Below are positions 10,265-19,579 of a stretch of 64,000 nt of DNA, piece after piece. Location of the stretch: positions 7,193 through 71,192 of the forward strand of contig JAKEHY010000002.1 in NCBI GenBank assembly GCA_022614805.1. Reading direction: 5' to 3'. The notes under the pieces were generated by a model. That model was not told the DNA's origin and searched no databases. It was given only the letters and a program-made list of their open reading frames with translations. Within the stretch, counting starts at the first letter, position 1. Each line of letters opens with the position of its first letter. Source of the DNA: Candidatus Zixiibacteriota bacterium (GTDB taxonomy: Bacteria; Zixibacteria; MSB-5A5; DSPP01). The translations under genes and the position numbers were made by a program.

Positions 10265-11338
10265 ATGCCAAAAATTTTGCACACGGCCGACTTGCGCCTG
10301 GGAGCCAAATATTTGGGGCTGGGAAAAGCGGGGGACAAAGTCCGCGCCCAGCTCAAGCGCGCCTGGACGGCCATCGTCGAGACGGCCTTGGCCGAAAAAG
10401 TGGACGCCGTGGTCGTGGCCGGCGGGCTTTTCGATTCTTCCGAGGTCTCACGTCCCGCCGTGGAATTCGTTTTGAAGGAAATCGCCCGACTGGGAAAAAT
10501 TCCGGTGGTAGTGGTGCCGGGCCTGCGCGACCACCTGGGAAAAGGCTCCCTTTACTACCACTTCGACCTTATTGACCGCCCGGAAAACCTTTTTCCCCTG
10601 ACCTCGGCGGATGAAACGCTGGAACTGAAGGAACTGGGGTTGACCATTTTGGCAGGCCCGACCACCGGACCGAAATCGAAGGAATCGCCCCTGGCCGGCG
10701 TCGAAGCCCCCGCAGGTGGACTTTCGGTCGTGGTCGCATCCGGCATCTGGGAGGGGGTCAACCATCCCGTAACCGAAACCGACATTGGCAAAACCGGCGC
10801 CACCTACGCCGCCCTGGGGGGGCTTCCCGCTTTCAAAAGCGGTTCGGCGAAAAAAACCGCCTACGCTTTCTCCGGTCCGCCGGAAGCGCAGGACTTCAAC
10901 ACCACCGATTCCGCCGGCGTGGTGCTTGTCGATTTGGAGAAAAAGCCGGTGGAGCTCACCTTCCTCCCCTTGGGGGTTTTGGTCTGGAAGGAAATCACGA
11001 TTGGCGACCCGGAAAGTTTGGCGGAGCTTTTGGAAAAAGAAAAGGGGGAAAACCGGCTTTTGCGGGTCAAACTGGCCGGCGAAAGAAAACCGGCCTGGTT
11101 CGACGTGGAAGAGACACTCAATGAGTACAGGGACAAATTTCTGTTCCTCACGCTTTCGGACGAAAGAAAGTTCGCGCGGGAATTCAAGAAATACCCTCGT
11201 CAGACGGTGGCCGGGCAGTTTTTGCATCTGGCGGAGGAGCAGTTGAAAAAAGCGACGGCCGAAGAAAAAACGTTGTATCAGGAAGTTCTGGACCTGGGGC
11301 TTTCGCTGGCCGCCGGCCCGGTGGGGGAGAAAAAGTAG
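10265..11338 (+). CDS. SbcD/YhaO-like calcineurin-fold protein with all metal motifs degenerate
   Basis: This 357-residue protein follows the Mre11/SbcD/YhaO phosphoesterase fold and precedes an SbcC/YhaN-like ATPase by three bases. The usual metal-binding motifs are each altered. Motif I DxH reads ADLRLG (Arg11 for His). GDxxD reads AGGLFD (Gly54 for Asp). GNHD reads PGLRDH (Leu87, Arg88). The fourth histidine is missing from VASGIWEG. GHxH reads LGGLPAF (Gly186, Pro188). The surrounding framework, including YAFSGPPEAQDFN, is still recognisable. It is probably a catalytically dead scaffold or DNA-binding partner of the ATPase. The reading frame is intact with normal codon use, so decay is unlikely. 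Confidence 0.85.
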   Translation: MPKILHTADLRLGAKYLGLGKAGDKVRAQLKRAWTAIVETALAEKVDAVVVAGGLFDSSEVSRPAVEFVLKEIARLGKIPVVVVPGLRDHLGKGSLYYHFDLIDRPENLFPLTSADETLELKELGLTILAGPTTGPKSKESPLAGVEAPAGGLSVVVASGIWEGVNHPVTETDIGKTGATYAALGGLPAFKSGSAKKTAYAFSGPPEAQDFNTTDSAGVVLVDLEKKPVELTFLPLGVLVWKEITIGDPESLAELLEKEKGENRLLRVKLAGERKPAWFDVEETLNEYRDKFLFLTLSDERKFAREFKKYPRQTVAGQFLHLAEEQLKKATAEEKTLYQEVLDLGLSLAAGPVGEKK

Positions 11339-11341
11339 GCG

Positions 11342-13393
11342 ATGAAAATAGAACGCTGCGAAATCAAACGCTTCGGCAAGCTGAAAAACTTCAAGGCCGA
11401 GTTCGCCCCCGGGCTGAATCTGGTCAAAGGGGCCAACGAGGCGGGCAAATCGACTTTGGTCGAGGCTTTGGGGGCCGGGCTTTTCGACGACCCCCAGAAC
11501 GTCAGCCGCGAGGTCAGGGAAAAAACCAGCTGGGGCTCGGACAAAAAATTCGAACTGGTGCTGGAATTGGCGGACGGCGACGAACGCTGGCAACTCTCCA
11601 AAGATTTCGAAAAGGGGGAAGTCAAGCTTGAAAAGACCGGTTCCCGCGAAAGCTGGGACCGCCTCTCCGAAGTGGACGAGGTTTTGTCCAAGCATCTCGG
11701 GCTGGCTAAAAAGGAATTATATTTGTCCACCTCCTTCATCCGGCAGGGGGAGCTGGCGCTCATTTCCGAAAATCCGCGCATCTGGCGGGAAAAGCTGGAG
11801 GAAGCGATAACCGGCAGCAACGAACAGGTTTTGGCGCAGGCCGTGGCCGCCAAGCTGGCCGCCCGCCTGGCCCGGTTCGGAGAGGAAGGGGAACTGGGGG
11901 CTTCCCGGCAATTCAAAAAGGAAGTGGAATACCAGCTCTCGCTGGTGACCGAAGAGGTCAAGACACTTTTGGCCAACCGCACCGATTTGGCGGAGATTGA
12001 AAAAACCTACGTCGACGTTTTCCGGCAGTCCGAGGACTTGAAAAAAAGAATTGAGGCCTCCCGCCAGCCTCCTCCCACCGAAGGGGAGCTGGCGCTTTTG
12101 GAAGAAAAGGTCACCAACCTGACGGCCCGGTTGAAAAACCTGGACGAGACCGAAAAAACGGTCAAGGAACTGCGCGAGGAGGCCGCTCGCGGAGGGGACG
12201 TTTCCCGCGAGGATATCGCCCGGCTGGATGAAGTCGAAAGCCGGATGCGGCTTTTGGAAGTGGAGCAGGGGGACCTGGAACCGGGCGGCCCGGATGCCTC
12301 TCGTTACCCCAGCCCCCTTCCCATCTTAACCGGACTGGGTCTCACCTTCGCCTGCATCGCCGCCGCCTTCTTTTACAGCAAGGCCTGGTGGCTCGGAGCG
12401 GTAGCGGGGTTGATATGGTCGGCGATGTCGGTTTTTTCCTTTCTGAAAAAAGTACAGGATGCGGCCCGGAAGCAGCTGGAAACCGGAGGCTCTTCCGGAA
12501 AAAAAGAGCGGGTCGTCGGCGAGCTGGAAAAGTTGCAGCGGAACGTAAACGAGCTTTTGGCCCGCTACCGGGTCACCACCGCTTCGGCCCTGCGGGAGCG
12601 GGCGGAGGCTTCGCGCGAGCGGGCCCAAAAGATAACTGAAGCCACCCTCCGCTACGAGAACCTTCTGGGGGGGCACTCCCGCCCCGAACTGGAGGCGGAC
12701 CTGACCGCCACCAAAGAGCGGCTGGCCCGGCTGCAGGAAAAACCGGCCAAAAAGCACGACTCGGAGGACCTGGAAGTCTTGGAGGAGCGGCTTTTGGCCA
12801 TCGAGGAGGAGCGCCGCAATTTGGAAACGGCCCGCAACGCCATCGCCCGCCGCATCGAACAAAGCGAGGACGGGGTGGAACTGAAGGTGGCTTTGGAAGA
12901 GCGGCTGGAGGAGGAAAACAAAAAAATTGCGGCGCTGGAACGGAAGCTCATTGTCTGCTTGAAATCCTACGAGCTCTGGGAAGAGGCCCGGAAGCGGGTT
13001 TTGACCGGCGCCGCCGACGTTTTGGATGAGGAGGTTTCCAAACAACTGACGGAAATCACTGGCGGAGGCTACCCCAAAGCCCGATTTGACAAGGAGAATT
13101 TAAACTTTGAAGTTTATTCCGAAGAAAAGCAGGAATACGTCAATCCGCACAAAATCCTTTCCGCCGGTGTACGCGACCAGCTTTATCTGGCCGCCCGGCT
13201 GGCGTTGTTGAAGTTCATTTTCCCGGACCAAAAGCCGGTTTTGATTTTGGACGACCCCTTCGGCAATTTCGACCCCTCCCGCCGCCAGAAAGCCGGGGAG
13301 CTTCTGGTCAAATTGGCTACTGAATATCAGATTCTGCTTTTAACCTCGCAGGACTACTTCGACCACCTCTCCGCCTCCAAAATCGAACTGTAA
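11342..13393 (+). CDS. SbcC/Rad50/YhaN-like SMC-type ATPase
   Basis: This 683-residue ABC-type ATPase is of the SbcC/RecN/YhaN class, which acts on DNA ends or structures with an Mre11-like partner. Walker A is GANEAGKST (30-38) and the signature is LSAGVRDQLYLAARLAL. Walker B LILDDPFGNFDP and the following switch region LLLTSQD are intact. Long charged coiled coils span about 170-320 and 370-560. Two hydrophobic segments (about 323-365) interrupt them, so the protein may be membrane-linked, as in YhaN-type proteins. Length is shorter than SbcC (about 1000). The three-base spacing couples it to the degenerate phosphoesterase upstream. Confidence 0.88.
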   Translation: MKIERCEIKRFGKLKNFKAEFAPGLNLVKGANEAGKSTLVEALGAGLFDDPQNVSREVREKTSWGSDKKFELVLELADGDERWQLSKDFEKGEVKLEKTGSRESWDRLSEVDEVLSKHLGLAKKELYLSTSFIRQGELALISENPRIWREKLEEAITGSNEQVLAQAVAAKLAARLARFGEEGELGASRQFKKEVEYQLSLVTEEVKTLLANRTDLAEIEKTYVDVFRQSEDLKKRIEASRQPPPTEGELALLEEKVTNLTARLKNLDETEKTVKELREEAARGGDVSREDIARLDEVESRMRLLEVEQGDLEPGGPDASRYPSPLPILTGLGLTFACIAAAFFYSKAWWLGAVAGLIWSAMSVFSFLKKVQDAARKQLETGGSSGKKERVVGELEKLQRNVNELLARYRVTTASALRERAEASRERAQKITEATLRYENLLGGHSRPELEADLTATKERLARLQEKPAKKHDSEDLEVLEERLLAIEEERRNLETARNAIARRIEQSEDGVELKVALEERLEEENKKIAALERKLIVCLKSYELWEEARKRVLTGAADVLDEEVSKQLTEITGGGYPKARFDKENLNFEVYSEEKQEYVNPHKILSAGVRDQLYLAARLALLKFIFPDQKPVLILDDPFGNFDPSRRQKAGELLVKLATEYQILLLTSQDYFDHLSASKIEL

Positions 13394-13566
13394 CATCAAG
13401 CACTCCGTCTTTACGCTGTAGCTCCTATTTATAAGTATTGTTGTCATCAAGAGATTATTCGCTATATTATTTTTGTGATTATTGTTATTTTGAGCAATTC
13501 GCACAGCATAAGCGTCATATACCAAAGCACCATCCAAATTGATGACAAACAAAGGGAAAATTAGTT

Positions 13567-14136
13567 GTGGCCGTTGACCATTATTCGAAGGAGTGGGCTT
13601 ATTTTTTATTAAAAGATTACGCGCAAGCTCTCACACATCTTGAAAAGGCTGTAGAGAAAAGCCCCGAAGATGGAGAAATATGGTTTTTCATCGGTTATTG
13701 CCAGGAAAGGTTGGGCAACTACCAAGAAGCAGAAATAGCTTATCAGCATGTGATTCAAACAAAATCGCACATAATATGGACGCACGCCGCACACTTTTGC
13801 TTAGGTTTTACGAATGAAAACCTTGGCCGCTATGACAAATCTATTGAAGCCTACAAACAGGCCATCAAAATCAATCCCGAATATGCAAAAGCGTATCAAA
13901 ACTTGGCAGTAGCCTATACCAAACTTAACCGTTTTCAGGAGGCATTTGAGGCTACCACGCAAGCAATTCGCCTCGACTCAAAAAACATCGAGGCACATTA
14001 CCTTCGTGGTTTGATGTCTCTGATACTTGGTAGCATTAATATAGCACTCGAAGAACATCAAATACTCAAAATGCTCGACCAAAAGATGGCTCTCGAACTC
14101 CTAAATGCGATAAACAAAACTAAGAAACCTGCGTGA
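13567..14136 (+). CDS. TPR-repeat protein in an AT-rich island
   Basis: This 189-residue protein is made of about four tetratricopeptide repeats, for example IGYCQERLGNYQEAEIAYQH, YDKSIEAYKQAIKINPEYAK and RFQEAFEATTQAIRLDSKNI. The frame opens at 13546 and GTG 13567 is the best start; the first repeat begins almost at once, so a 5' truncation is possible. No signal peptide is seen. The gene and the next one are markedly more AT-rich than their surroundings, suggesting later acquisition. The 173 bases before it (13394-13566) are AT-rich and hold no recognisable gene. Its stop overlaps the next start, so the two work as a pair. Confidence 0.78.
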   Translation: MAVDHYSKEWAYFLLKDYAQALTHLEKAVEKSPEDGEIWFFIGYCQERLGNYQEAEIAYQHVIQTKSHIIWTHAAHFCLGFTNENLGRYDKSIEAYKQAIKINPEYAKAYQNLAVAYTKLNRFQEAFEATTQAIRLDSKNIEAHYLRGLMSLILGSINIALEEHQILKMLDQKMALELLNAINKTKKPA

Positions 14137-14669
14137 CCAAAGAATATCTTGCAAGAAAGAAATTGCTATATAAGCTCTGCGTTGCAAAATCAGATATAAC
14201 TTCCGCTATGACTGCGTGTAAGTATCTTATCTCATCCGTAAAAAACACCGACGATCCGCTTTATTTACCTTTACTGAATGCAATAATTGTCTGTTATTCA
14301 AGGCCTTTTACCAATAACAAACCGCTGGGCTCTCTACCAAGAAAATGGCATAAATTCGGCGGACAAAAGCACCGGACTATTCATGGGACTTTGCTTACGT
14401 TTCGCCACAAGATAATCGCCCACAGTGACCTGAAATATCGTCCAGTATTTATATACCCACCAGGAACGCTGCCATCCATCGCCGGTGCAATTACTGCCGG
14501 ACTCAAAATTACTGTTGTAGATAAGCGTTTGCCACTCTACTTTTTTCCTGAAATCCTTAAAATGTGCCTCAATCTTGTAAATCGCCTCGATATTGAAATA
14601 CAAAAGCAAGTCCAGTCATTATTTGATATTCAAAGCCTCTCCGCCAAAAAATTTGAGCTTATCTTTTAA
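14133..14669 (+). CDS. HEPN-like small protein paired with a TPR protein
   Basis: This 178-residue protein starts at GTG 14133, overlapping the TPR stop by four bases. I do not recognise the family with certainty. It is rich in helices and contains TFRHKIIAHSD (residues 89-99). This fits the R-x4-6-H motif of HEPN ribonucleases such as AbiU2-like and toxin HEPN proteins, with Arg91 and His97. A basic loop PRKWHKFGGQKHR precedes it. HEPN proteins are often toxins or defence effectors, and TPR partners are plausible regulators. That role is inferred from the motif and the coupled gene order. AT-rich composition suggests horizontal transfer. Confidence 0.5.
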   Translation: MTKEYLARKKLLYKLCVAKSDITSAMTACKYLISSVKNTDDPLYLPLLNAIIVCYSRPFTNNKPLGSLPRKWHKFGGQKHRTIHGTLLTFRHKIIAHSDLKYRPVFIYPPGTLPSIAGAITAGLKITVVDKRLPLYFFPEILKMCLNLVNRLDIEIQKQVQSLFDIQSLSAKKFELIF

Positions 14670-14737
14670 TTCCCTTCATTTGAGGGAAAAGGACTCCCCC
14701 TTGCCAATCCCTGCTCGTTTGCTACCTTTGGTATGAA

Positions 14738-16954
14738 ATGAAAGAACCAGAAGTAAACATCGCTTTGGCCAAAAAGCTGGGGCTGACGGAGGAGGAATAT
14801 CAAAAAATTCAGGGCTTTTTGGGGCGGATGCCGACCTACACCGAACTGGGGATTTACGCCGTGATGTGGTCAGAGCATTGTTCCTACAAAAACTCGATTG
14901 CGCTCTTGAAAACCCTCCCGCGCGAAGGGTCGGCTTTGGTGGCCAAGGCGGGGGAGGAAAATGCCGGCGCCGTGGTGCTGGATGAGGAGCGCGTAATCGT
15001 CTTCAAAATCGAAAGCCACAACCACCCCTCCGCCGTGGAGCCGTATCAGGGCGCCGCCACCGGGGTGGGGGGTATTCTGCGGGATGTTTTTACAATGGGC
15101 GCCCGCCCGATTGCCGCTTTGAACTCGCTCCGGTTTGGAAATCTGGGCGACCCGCGCGTCCGCTATCTTTTGGACGGCGTGGTCCGCGGCATCAGCGACT
15201 ACGGCAACTCCTTCGGCGTCCCCACTGTGGCCGGGGAAGTTTATTTCGAGGACTGCTACACCGGCAACCCGCTGGTCAACGCTATGGCCGTCGGCTTGGC
15301 CAAACGGGGGCGGCTGGTGCGGGCCATTGCCACAGGGGTTGGCAATCCGGTTTTCATCGTCGGTTCCTCGACCGGACGGGACGGCATTCACGGCGCCTCT
15401 TTTGCCTCCAAGGAAATTACGGATGAGTCGGAGGAAGACCGTCCCTCCGTCCAGATTGGCGACCCTTTTACGGAGAAGTTGTTGCTGGAAGCCTCGCTGG
15501 AAATCATCAAAAAGGATTTGATTGTCGGTATGCAGGATATGGGGGCCGCCGGGCTGACCTGCTCCACTTCCGAAATGGCCGCCAAGGGGAAAGCCGGTAT
15601 CGAAATCGACCTGGACAAAGTTCCCCTCCGGGAAAAGGGAATGACCCCGTATGAGATAATGCTTTCTGAATCGCAGGAACGGATGCTGGTAATCGGCAAA
15701 AAAGGGAGGGAAGTTGAAATCCGAGAGGTTTTTGAAAAATGGGATTTGAATTGCGTTCAAATCGGCGAAGTGACCGACACCGGCCGGGTGGTGGTGAAAT
15801 TTCTGGGCCGAGTGGCGGCTGATATTCCGGCGGAAAGTTTGGTTTTGGGTGGCGGCGCGCCGGTTTATAACCCGCCCCGCAAGAAACCAACCTATCTCGA
15901 AAACGGCGTCAAAAGCGTCAAAACCCCCGACCCGCCGAAAGATTTGGGAAAAGTGCTTCTCGATTTGCTCGCTTCTCCCAACATCGCTTCCAAGCGCTGG
16001 GTTTTTCAGCAATATGACTCAACCGTCCGCACCAATACGGTCTTCGGCCCCGGCTACGACGCTGCCCTGTTGCGCATCCGCGGCTCTAAAAAAGGAATTG
16101 CCGTCAAAACCGACTGCAACGCCCGCTATTGTTATTTGGACCCCCGCCGGGGGGCTGCCATTGCCGTTTGCGAGGCGGCCCGCAACGTGGTGGCGGTCGG
16201 AGCCAAACCGATGGCCATCACCAACTGCTTGAACTTCGGCAATCCCGGAGACCCGGAGGTGTACTGGACCTTTGCCGAAGCGATTGCCGGAATGGGGGAG
16301 GCCTGCCGGGCTTTGGAAACGCCGGTCACCGGCGGCAACGTCAGCTTTTACAACGAAGACCCGACCCGAATGGTCTATCCCACCCCGGTGATTGGGATGC
16401 TTGGAATTCTGGATGACATCGACAAAGCCACCTCCTCCCACTTTCAGACCGAAGGAAATTGGGTTTATTTGGTTGGCGAGACCAAACCGGAAACCGGCGG
16501 CTCGGAATACATGAAGGTTCTGACCGGACAAGTTGCGGGCGTTGTGCCCACGCTCGATTTGAAAACTGAAAAGAAAATTCAGGCTTTCGTTTTGAATCAG
16601 ATAAGCGCAGGAATAATGGAATCCTGCCACGACGTTTCCGACGGCGGTCTGGGTGTCGCTTTGGCCGAAATGTGCATCGGCAACCAAGAAAGAAAGTTCG
16701 GGTTTGCACTTGAAGCCAAGCCAACCCTCCGGCCCGACCTGTTTTTGTTTTCCGAGTCCCAGTCCCGCTTTGTCGTAGAAATTAAACCCCAACTGACCTA
16801 CAAGCTTGAAGAAGCTGTCAAAAAAGAAAATATTCCGCTTTTGAAATTGGGAACGGTGGGCGGGACAGAATTCATGTTCTCCCCCCACTTTCACCTTTCT
16901 ATCGAAGAGTTTAGCAATGCCTACTTTAACTCAATCGAAACCAAAATCGGCTGA
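14738..16954 (+). CDS. purL: Phosphoribosylformylglycinamidine synthase subunit PurL (small type)
   Basis: This 738-residue ATP-dependent FGAM synthase subunit performs step four of de novo purine synthesis, converting FGAR to FGAM with ammonia from PurQ. The length and the absence of a glutaminase domain match the small PurL that works with separate PurS and PurQ, neither seen here. Motifs include [11 protein letters not shown] with the active-site His, the nucleotide site [25 protein letters not shown] and the second-half ATP loop [16 protein letters not shown]. Its last 38 bases overlap the hutU start. No purine riboswitch or other purine gene is adjacent. Confidence 0.96.
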   Translation: MKEPEVNIALAKKLGLTEEEYQKIQGFLGRMPTYTELGIYAVMWSEHCSYKNSIALLKTLPREGSALVAKAGEENAGAVVLDEERVIVFKIESHNHPSAVEPYQGAATGVGGILRDVFTMGARPIAALNSLRFGNLGDPRVRYLLDGVVRGISDYGNSFGVPTVAGEVYFEDCYTGNPLVNAMAVGLAKRGRLVRAIATGVGNPVFIVGSSTGRDGIHGASFASKEITDESEEDRPSVQIGDPFTEKLLLEASLEIIKKDLIVGMQDMGAAGLTCSTSEMAAKGKAGIEIDLDKVPLREKGMTPYEIMLSESQERMLVIGKKGREVEIREVFEKWDLNCVQIGEVTDTGRVVVKFLGRVAADIPAESLVLGGGAPVYNPPRKKPTYLENGVKSVKTPDPPKDLGKVLLDLLASPNIASKRWVFQQYDSTVRTNTVFGPGYDAALLRIRGSKKGIAVKTDCNARYCYLDPRRGAAIAVCEAARNVVAVGAKPMAITNCLNFGNPGDPEVYWTFAEAIAGMGEACRALETPVTGGNVSFYNEDPTRMVYPTPVIGMLGILDDIDKATSSHFQTEGNWVYLVGETKPETGGSEYMKVLTGQVAGVVPTLDLKTEKKIQAFVLNQISAGIMESCHDVSDGGLGVALAEMCIGNQERKFGFALEAKPTLRPDLFLFSESQSRFVVEIKPQLTYKLEEAVKKENIPLLKLGTVGGTEFMFSPHFHLSIEEFSNAYFNSIETKIG

Positions 16955-18614
16955 AACCGGCTATCGGCCGCTAAAAGCGCCGCGCGGCAACAAGCTTTCC
17001 TGCAAAGGGTGGCATCAGGAGGCGGCCTTGCGGATGCTGATGAATAACCTCGACCCCGAGGTCGCCGAAAACCCCCGGGAACTTGTGGTCTACGGCGGCC
17101 GGGGAAAAGCGGCCCGAGACTGGCGCTCCTTTTGGGGCATCGTCGAAAGCTTGAAAAAACTGGAAAACGACGAAACCCTCCTGGTGCAGTCCGGTAAGCC
17201 GGTGGGCATTGCCAAAACGCACAATTGGGCTCCCCGCGTTCTAATCGCCAATTCCAATTTGGTTCCGGCCTGGGCCACGCCGGAAAAGTTTCGCGAACTG
17301 GAGGAATTGGGTTTGATAATGTTCGGCCAGATGACCGCCGGCAGCTGGATTTACATCGGCACCCAGGGGATTTTACAGGGAACTTACGAGACCTTTGCCT
17401 CACTCGCGGCCGCCCACTTCGACGGTGATTTGTCCGGCCGCTTGGTTCTGACTGGCGGGCTGGGGGGAATGGGGGGCGCCCAGCCTTTGGCGATTACGAT
17501 GAATGGCGGCGTGGCGTTGTGTGTGGAAGTGGACCCGGAGCGCATCCGGAAACGATTGGATACAAAGTATCTCGACCTTAAGGCCGATAATTTGGACCAC
17601 GCCATCCAGCTGGCCGAAAAGACCCGCAAAGAGAAAAAACCGCTCTCCATCGGTGTTTTGGGCAACTGTGCCGAAGTTTTGCCGGAACTCTTGCGTCGCA
17701 GCTTCCAGCCGGACGTGGTGACCGACCAGACCTCGGCCCACGACGAACTCTACGGCTACGTTCCCGCCACGCTCGCACTCGAGGAAGCCCGCGCCCTTCG
17801 CAAAACCAACCCGCAACAGTATATCCGCTTGGCCTACGAATCGATGGCAGCACACTGCACGGTGATGCTCGGCTTTCTGAAACGGGGTTCGGTGGTTTTT
17901 GACTACGGCAATAATCTCCGCGGTCAGGCGAAAAAGGCCGGCATCGAGAATGCCTTCGACTACCCCGGCTTTGTCCCCGCCTACATCCGCCCCCTCTTTT
18001 GCGAAGGGAAAGGCCCCTTCCGCTGGGCCGCCCTTTCCGGCCAGCCGCAGGATATTTACGCAACCGACGAGTTGGTCTTGAAAACCTTTCCGAAAAACAA
18101 GCCCCTGGCCCGCTGGATAAAACTGGCCAGGGAGAAGGTGCAATTTCAGGGCCTCCCCGCCCGTATCTGCTGGCTGGGTCTGGGAGAACGGGCCGCCTTC
18201 GGCGAAAAAATGAACTTTCTCGTTCGCAAAAGGAAAATCACAGCTCCCATCGTCATTGGCCGCGACCATCTGGACGCCGGCTCGGTCGCCTCTCCCTACC
18301 GGGAAACGGAGGCGATGCGGGACGGCTCGGATGCCATTGCCGACTGGCCGATTCTAAATGCCCTCTTGAACGCCGTCTCCGGTGCCTCCTGGGTCTCCCT
18401 CCACCACGGCGGCGGGGTCGGCATTGGGCTTTCGATTCACGCCGGTCAGGTGATTGTGGCCGACGGCACCAAGGAAATGGATGTCCGGTTGAACCGGGTT
18501 TTGACCAACGACCCCCTTTCCGGAGTCTTCCGCCACGCCGACGCCGGCTACCAAGAGGCCTGGGCGACGGCCCAAAAGTGGAAAGCCAAAATTCCCCTGG
18601 CCCCGAAAAAGTAA
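16917..18614 (+). CDS. hutU: Urocanate hydratase
   Basis: This 565-residue NAD-dependent urocanase converts urocanate to imidazolonepropionate in histidine degradation. The N-terminal block RAPRGN-like [10 protein letters not shown], the stretch [15 protein letters not shown], the [14 protein letters not shown] loop and the NAD motif [14 protein letters not shown] are all present. So is the substrate motif [12 protein letters not shown], with Cys418 equivalent to the conserved urocanase cysteine. Length is standard (about 555). Starting at ATG 16917 places it 38 bases inside purL in another frame. No other hut gene (hutH, hutI, hutG) is in the window, so either the pathway is dispersed or this gene has a local role. 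Confidence 0.96.
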   Translation: MPTLTQSKPKSAETGYRPLKAPRGNKLSCKGWHQEAALRMLMNNLDPEVAENPRELVVYGGRGKAARDWRSFWGIVESLKKLENDETLLVQSGKPVGIAKTHNWAPRVLIANSNLVPAWATPEKFRELEELGLIMFGQMTAGSWIYIGTQGILQGTYETFASLAAAHFDGDLSGRLVLTGGLGGMGGAQPLAITMNGGVALCVEVDPERIRKRLDTKYLDLKADNLDHAIQLAEKTRKEKKPLSIGVLGNCAEVLPELLRRSFQPDVVTDQTSAHDELYGYVPATLALEEARALRKTNPQQYIRLAYESMAAHCTVMLGFLKRGSVVFDYGNNLRGQAKKAGIENAFDYPGFVPAYIRPLFCEGKGPFRWAALSGQPQDIYATDELVLKTFPKNKPLARWIKLAREKVQFQGLPARICWLGLGERAAFGEKMNFLVRKRKITAPIVIGRDHLDAGSVASPYRETEAMRDGSDAIADWPILNALLNAVSGASWVSLHHGGGVGIGLSIHAGQVIVADGTKEMDVRLNRVLTNDPLSGVFRHADAGYQEAWATAQKWKAKIPLAPKK

Positions 18615-18645
18615 ATCCGTTCCCCGCTCGGCCGATAAAATCAAG

Positions 18646-19437
18646 GTGAGCCCGCACGCCGGCATTTACAAAAACCCCCGCTGGTACGATATCGCTTTCA
18701 GCTTCCGCAACATCAAGAAAGAATGCGATTTCTTGACCGCTTGCGTCAAAAAGTTTTCCGGCCGAAAGCTTTCTTCCGTGGTGGAAATGGCCGCCGGCCC
18801 CGCTTCCCACTCCATTGAGTTCGGCCGCCGCGGCCTGACGGTCTATGCCTTGGACAAATCGGCGGAAATGCTCGCCTATGCTCGTCAAAAAGCGAAAACG
18901 GAGAAAAGTCGGGTGCATTTCCTGAAAAAGGATATGCGCCGTTTCTGGCTGCCCCGAAAAGTGGATCTGGCCCTTTCGATGATGGACTCGCTCACCTATC
19001 TTTTGACCGACGGGGAAATCCTGACCCACCTTAAAACGGTGGCAGCTAATCTGAAACCGGAAGGAATTTTCGTTTTGGAGCTGATTCACCCGCGCGATTT
19101 TTTTACCCAAAAGGTTTCCTTCGGCCCGGTCTGGAAGGTCGCCAGAAACGGAACCAAAGTCGTGGTCAACTGGGGGGATTTCACCGACCGCCAGGTTGAC
19201 CCCCTTTCGCAGGTGGTGCGGGTCTGGGCCGATTTGGTGGTGGAAGAAAACGGCAAAAAGTTCCACCTCCGTTCGCTCGCTCCGGAAAGGATGCTGACCT
19301 TGTCCGAACTGAAACTTCTGGTGCGCGTCTCCGGAGTTTTTAAAATCGTCGCCCTTTTGGGGGATTTGGACTTCCGTCAGAAGCTGGACAATTCCCGCCG
19401 CTCCTCCCAGATGGTGGCGGTGCTGAAGAAAATTTGA
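18646..19437 (+). CDS. Class I SAM-dependent methyltransferase
   Basis: This 263-residue methyltransferase starts at GTG 18646 with AAGG before it, 31 bases after hutU. Glycine-rich motif I reads VVEMAAGPASHSIEFG, followed by the acidic strand end YALDKSAEMLAYA that binds the SAM ribose. Motif post-I (HFLKKDMRRF) and the LALSMMDSLTYLL segment also fit. The substrate is not indicated by sequence. The 142 bases after it, up to the convergent GNAT-type gene, hold nothing I can name. Confidence 0.82.
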   Translation: MSPHAGIYKNPRWYDIAFSFRNIKKECDFLTACVKKFSGRKLSSVVEMAAGPASHSIEFGRRGLTVYALDKSAEMLAYARQKAKTEKSRVHFLKKDMRRFWLPRKVDLALSMMDSLTYLLTDGEILTHLKTVAANLKPEGIFVLELIHPRDFFTQKVSFGPVWKVARNGTKVVVNWGDFTDRQVDPLSQVVRVWADLVVEENGKKFHLRSLAPERMLTLSELKLLVRVSGVFKIVALLGDLDFRQKLDNSRRSSQMVAVLKKI

Positions 19438-19579
19438 ACTAAATCGTTCGTTGAGCCGCCGTCAAAATCGAACCGTGAGAAGAAATCTTCGCTGATACAG
19501 CTAACTTCCCGGCTGCTCCGAAGTTTCCGGAAAAATCAGCTTCATCCAAATCACTGCGTCCGTGCCTTTTTTTGCTTAA

